DNA of 64,000 nt from Urechis unicinctus (Eukaryota > Annelida > Polychaeta > Xenopneusta > Urechidae): positions 50,534,119 to 50,598,118 of the forward strand of contig CM067354.1 of the NCBI GenBank assembly GCA_034190875.2, written 5' to 3'. This document shows positions 62,991-64,000 of this stretch, piece by piece (the first letter of the stretch is position 1; every line of letters begins with the position of its first letter). The position numbers and the translations under genes were made by a program. The notes beneath the pieces were generated by a model. It was not told the origin of the DNA. It searched no databases and saw nothing but the letters and a program-made list of their open reading frames with translations.

Positions 62991-64000
62991 AAAAGCACAA
63001 TTGGTAAGAACACATTGTTTGATTGCAAGAATGCAATAATCAACCATCGTCACCAATACACAGTGTCGGAATATAATCGTTATTGAAGAAGTACTTATTT
63101 GTGTTTCAACTTTTTCTTGTCGTCATTATCAGTGATATACTGCAGTCTGAAAACGTTGCTCGTTCCACTTCGCCTGCTATGATCAATAGGTTTCTCCTCC
63201 ATAGTCCCCCAACATCCCTGTCCTCCATTATCTTGTAACCTGGAACAGCATTAGTAATAACATCATTATAGGCAGACTGTATCTCATGACACCGGAACAG
63301 CTTGCTTCCATAACGACCCCATTATTATGTCCACAAACATCTTGATGGTACATTAGTATGTTCAGTACTGCAATATGGAATGTGATACGCCATTAACGTT
63401 AATGCACAACTATGCAGATCTGTGTGTATGCATTAGCTAGGGACATCACCTTTACTTAATATCACATTACGTTCGTTTCCATGACGACGTTTCCCACTAA
63501 TCAAAGGCTGGGCACGCACAAGTTGAAATACATTCCTTATATCAGTATAGCAAGTTCGAGTGTTTCAAGGTGCTGTACTAACCTGAACGTAGCATGCCAC
63601 TGTAACGCGACTCATTCAATAGGAAAGTAAATTTATAATCAACCATAAAATTTGGGAAATCAATAGGCTATGATCGAAATATTATTATTGGTGGATGATT
63701 GGCATACACGTATTCCTTGATTATTTACCTGCATTCTTTTCTGTATTCAAGCTTGGGTATTCATCAGATTCCTCTAACCACCCAACACCCCCGCACTCAA
63801 CTTTCACAATATGGCAGCAATTGATGCTTCATGTGATATACTGACAATAGTATCATAAATACCAGCGTCTGGCATAACACTAAATCGCATTTCTGGGATA
63901 TACCCCTGAAGAGCTTTTTACACTTAAACAAATCCTCTGAACATGGATGTAGCATTAGTGTTTATTTAGCTTTTTTCCGTTCAAGGCCATGCAACTATTA
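62991..64000. other. Noncoding end of the window
   Basis: Contains the relative of 50900-51140 at about 63207-63350. No gene supported. Confidence 0.4.

Overview
This window is nuclear DNA from an animal, most likely a marine invertebrate; the exact lineage cannot be read from the sequence. The reasons are spliced genes with GT-AG introns and GPI-anchor or signal-peptide exons, an intronless rhodopsin-class GPCR, several eukaryotic transposon families (I-type LINE, pogo/Tigger, KDZ, Polinton relic), long TA microsatellites and an AT-rich background. There are no operons, rRNAs, tRNAs or CRISPR arrays that I can support.

Region 1 (1-17169) is a tandem segmental duplication with a unit of about 5.1-5.5 kb. 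Each unit carries a minus-strand three-exon gene for a small Ly6/uPAR-type, ten-cysteine, GPI-anchored protein. Two genes are complete (3844-5590 and 15299-16839) and a third has only its signal-peptide exon in the window (386-425). Units 1 and 2 also carry the same decayed pogo/Tigger DNA transposon between 24-bp TIRs, inserted in a degenerate minisatellite. In unit 2 this transposon was split by a 5.9-kb I-clade LINE (6874-12771) with a perfect 12-bp target duplication and a CAA-repeat tail. Unit 3 stops at about 17169.

Region 2 (about 17170-27773) is a second LINE copy whose ORF1 was split by a 9286-bp DNA transposon (18032-27317). That transposon has long TIRs, a 7-bp target duplication and a spliced minus-strand gene for a KDZ (Kyakuja-Dileera-Zisupton) transposase. 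The catalytic neighbourhoods and the KDZ zinc-type motifs can be read. This is the most remarkable element in the window.

Region 3 (27774-33948) is a mosaic of debris: a RecQ-like helicase first exon with an in-frame stop, a short GC-rich minisatellite and a degenerate Polinton/Maverick type B DNA polymerase.

Region 4 (33949-64000) is organised around one intact single-exon class A GPCR (34123-35226) with a TATA promoter. Broken relatives of it lie at 49567-50040 (minus), 54710-54920 (minus) and 62419-62990 (plus). Three more copies of its promoter lie at about 43190, 45032 and 62172. This is an old, mostly dead GPCR cluster, later hit by a third LINE fragment (45310-47170, minus). The rest is AT-rich noncoding DNA with TA microsatellites, including a 1.5-kb tract at 51735-53217, and one GC-rich island at 60059-60480.

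The order of events in regions 1 and 2 can be read from the nesting: Tigger insertion, then segmental duplication, then LINE insertion in one unit. Separately, a LINE relative landed next to unit 3 and was later hit by the KDZ element.
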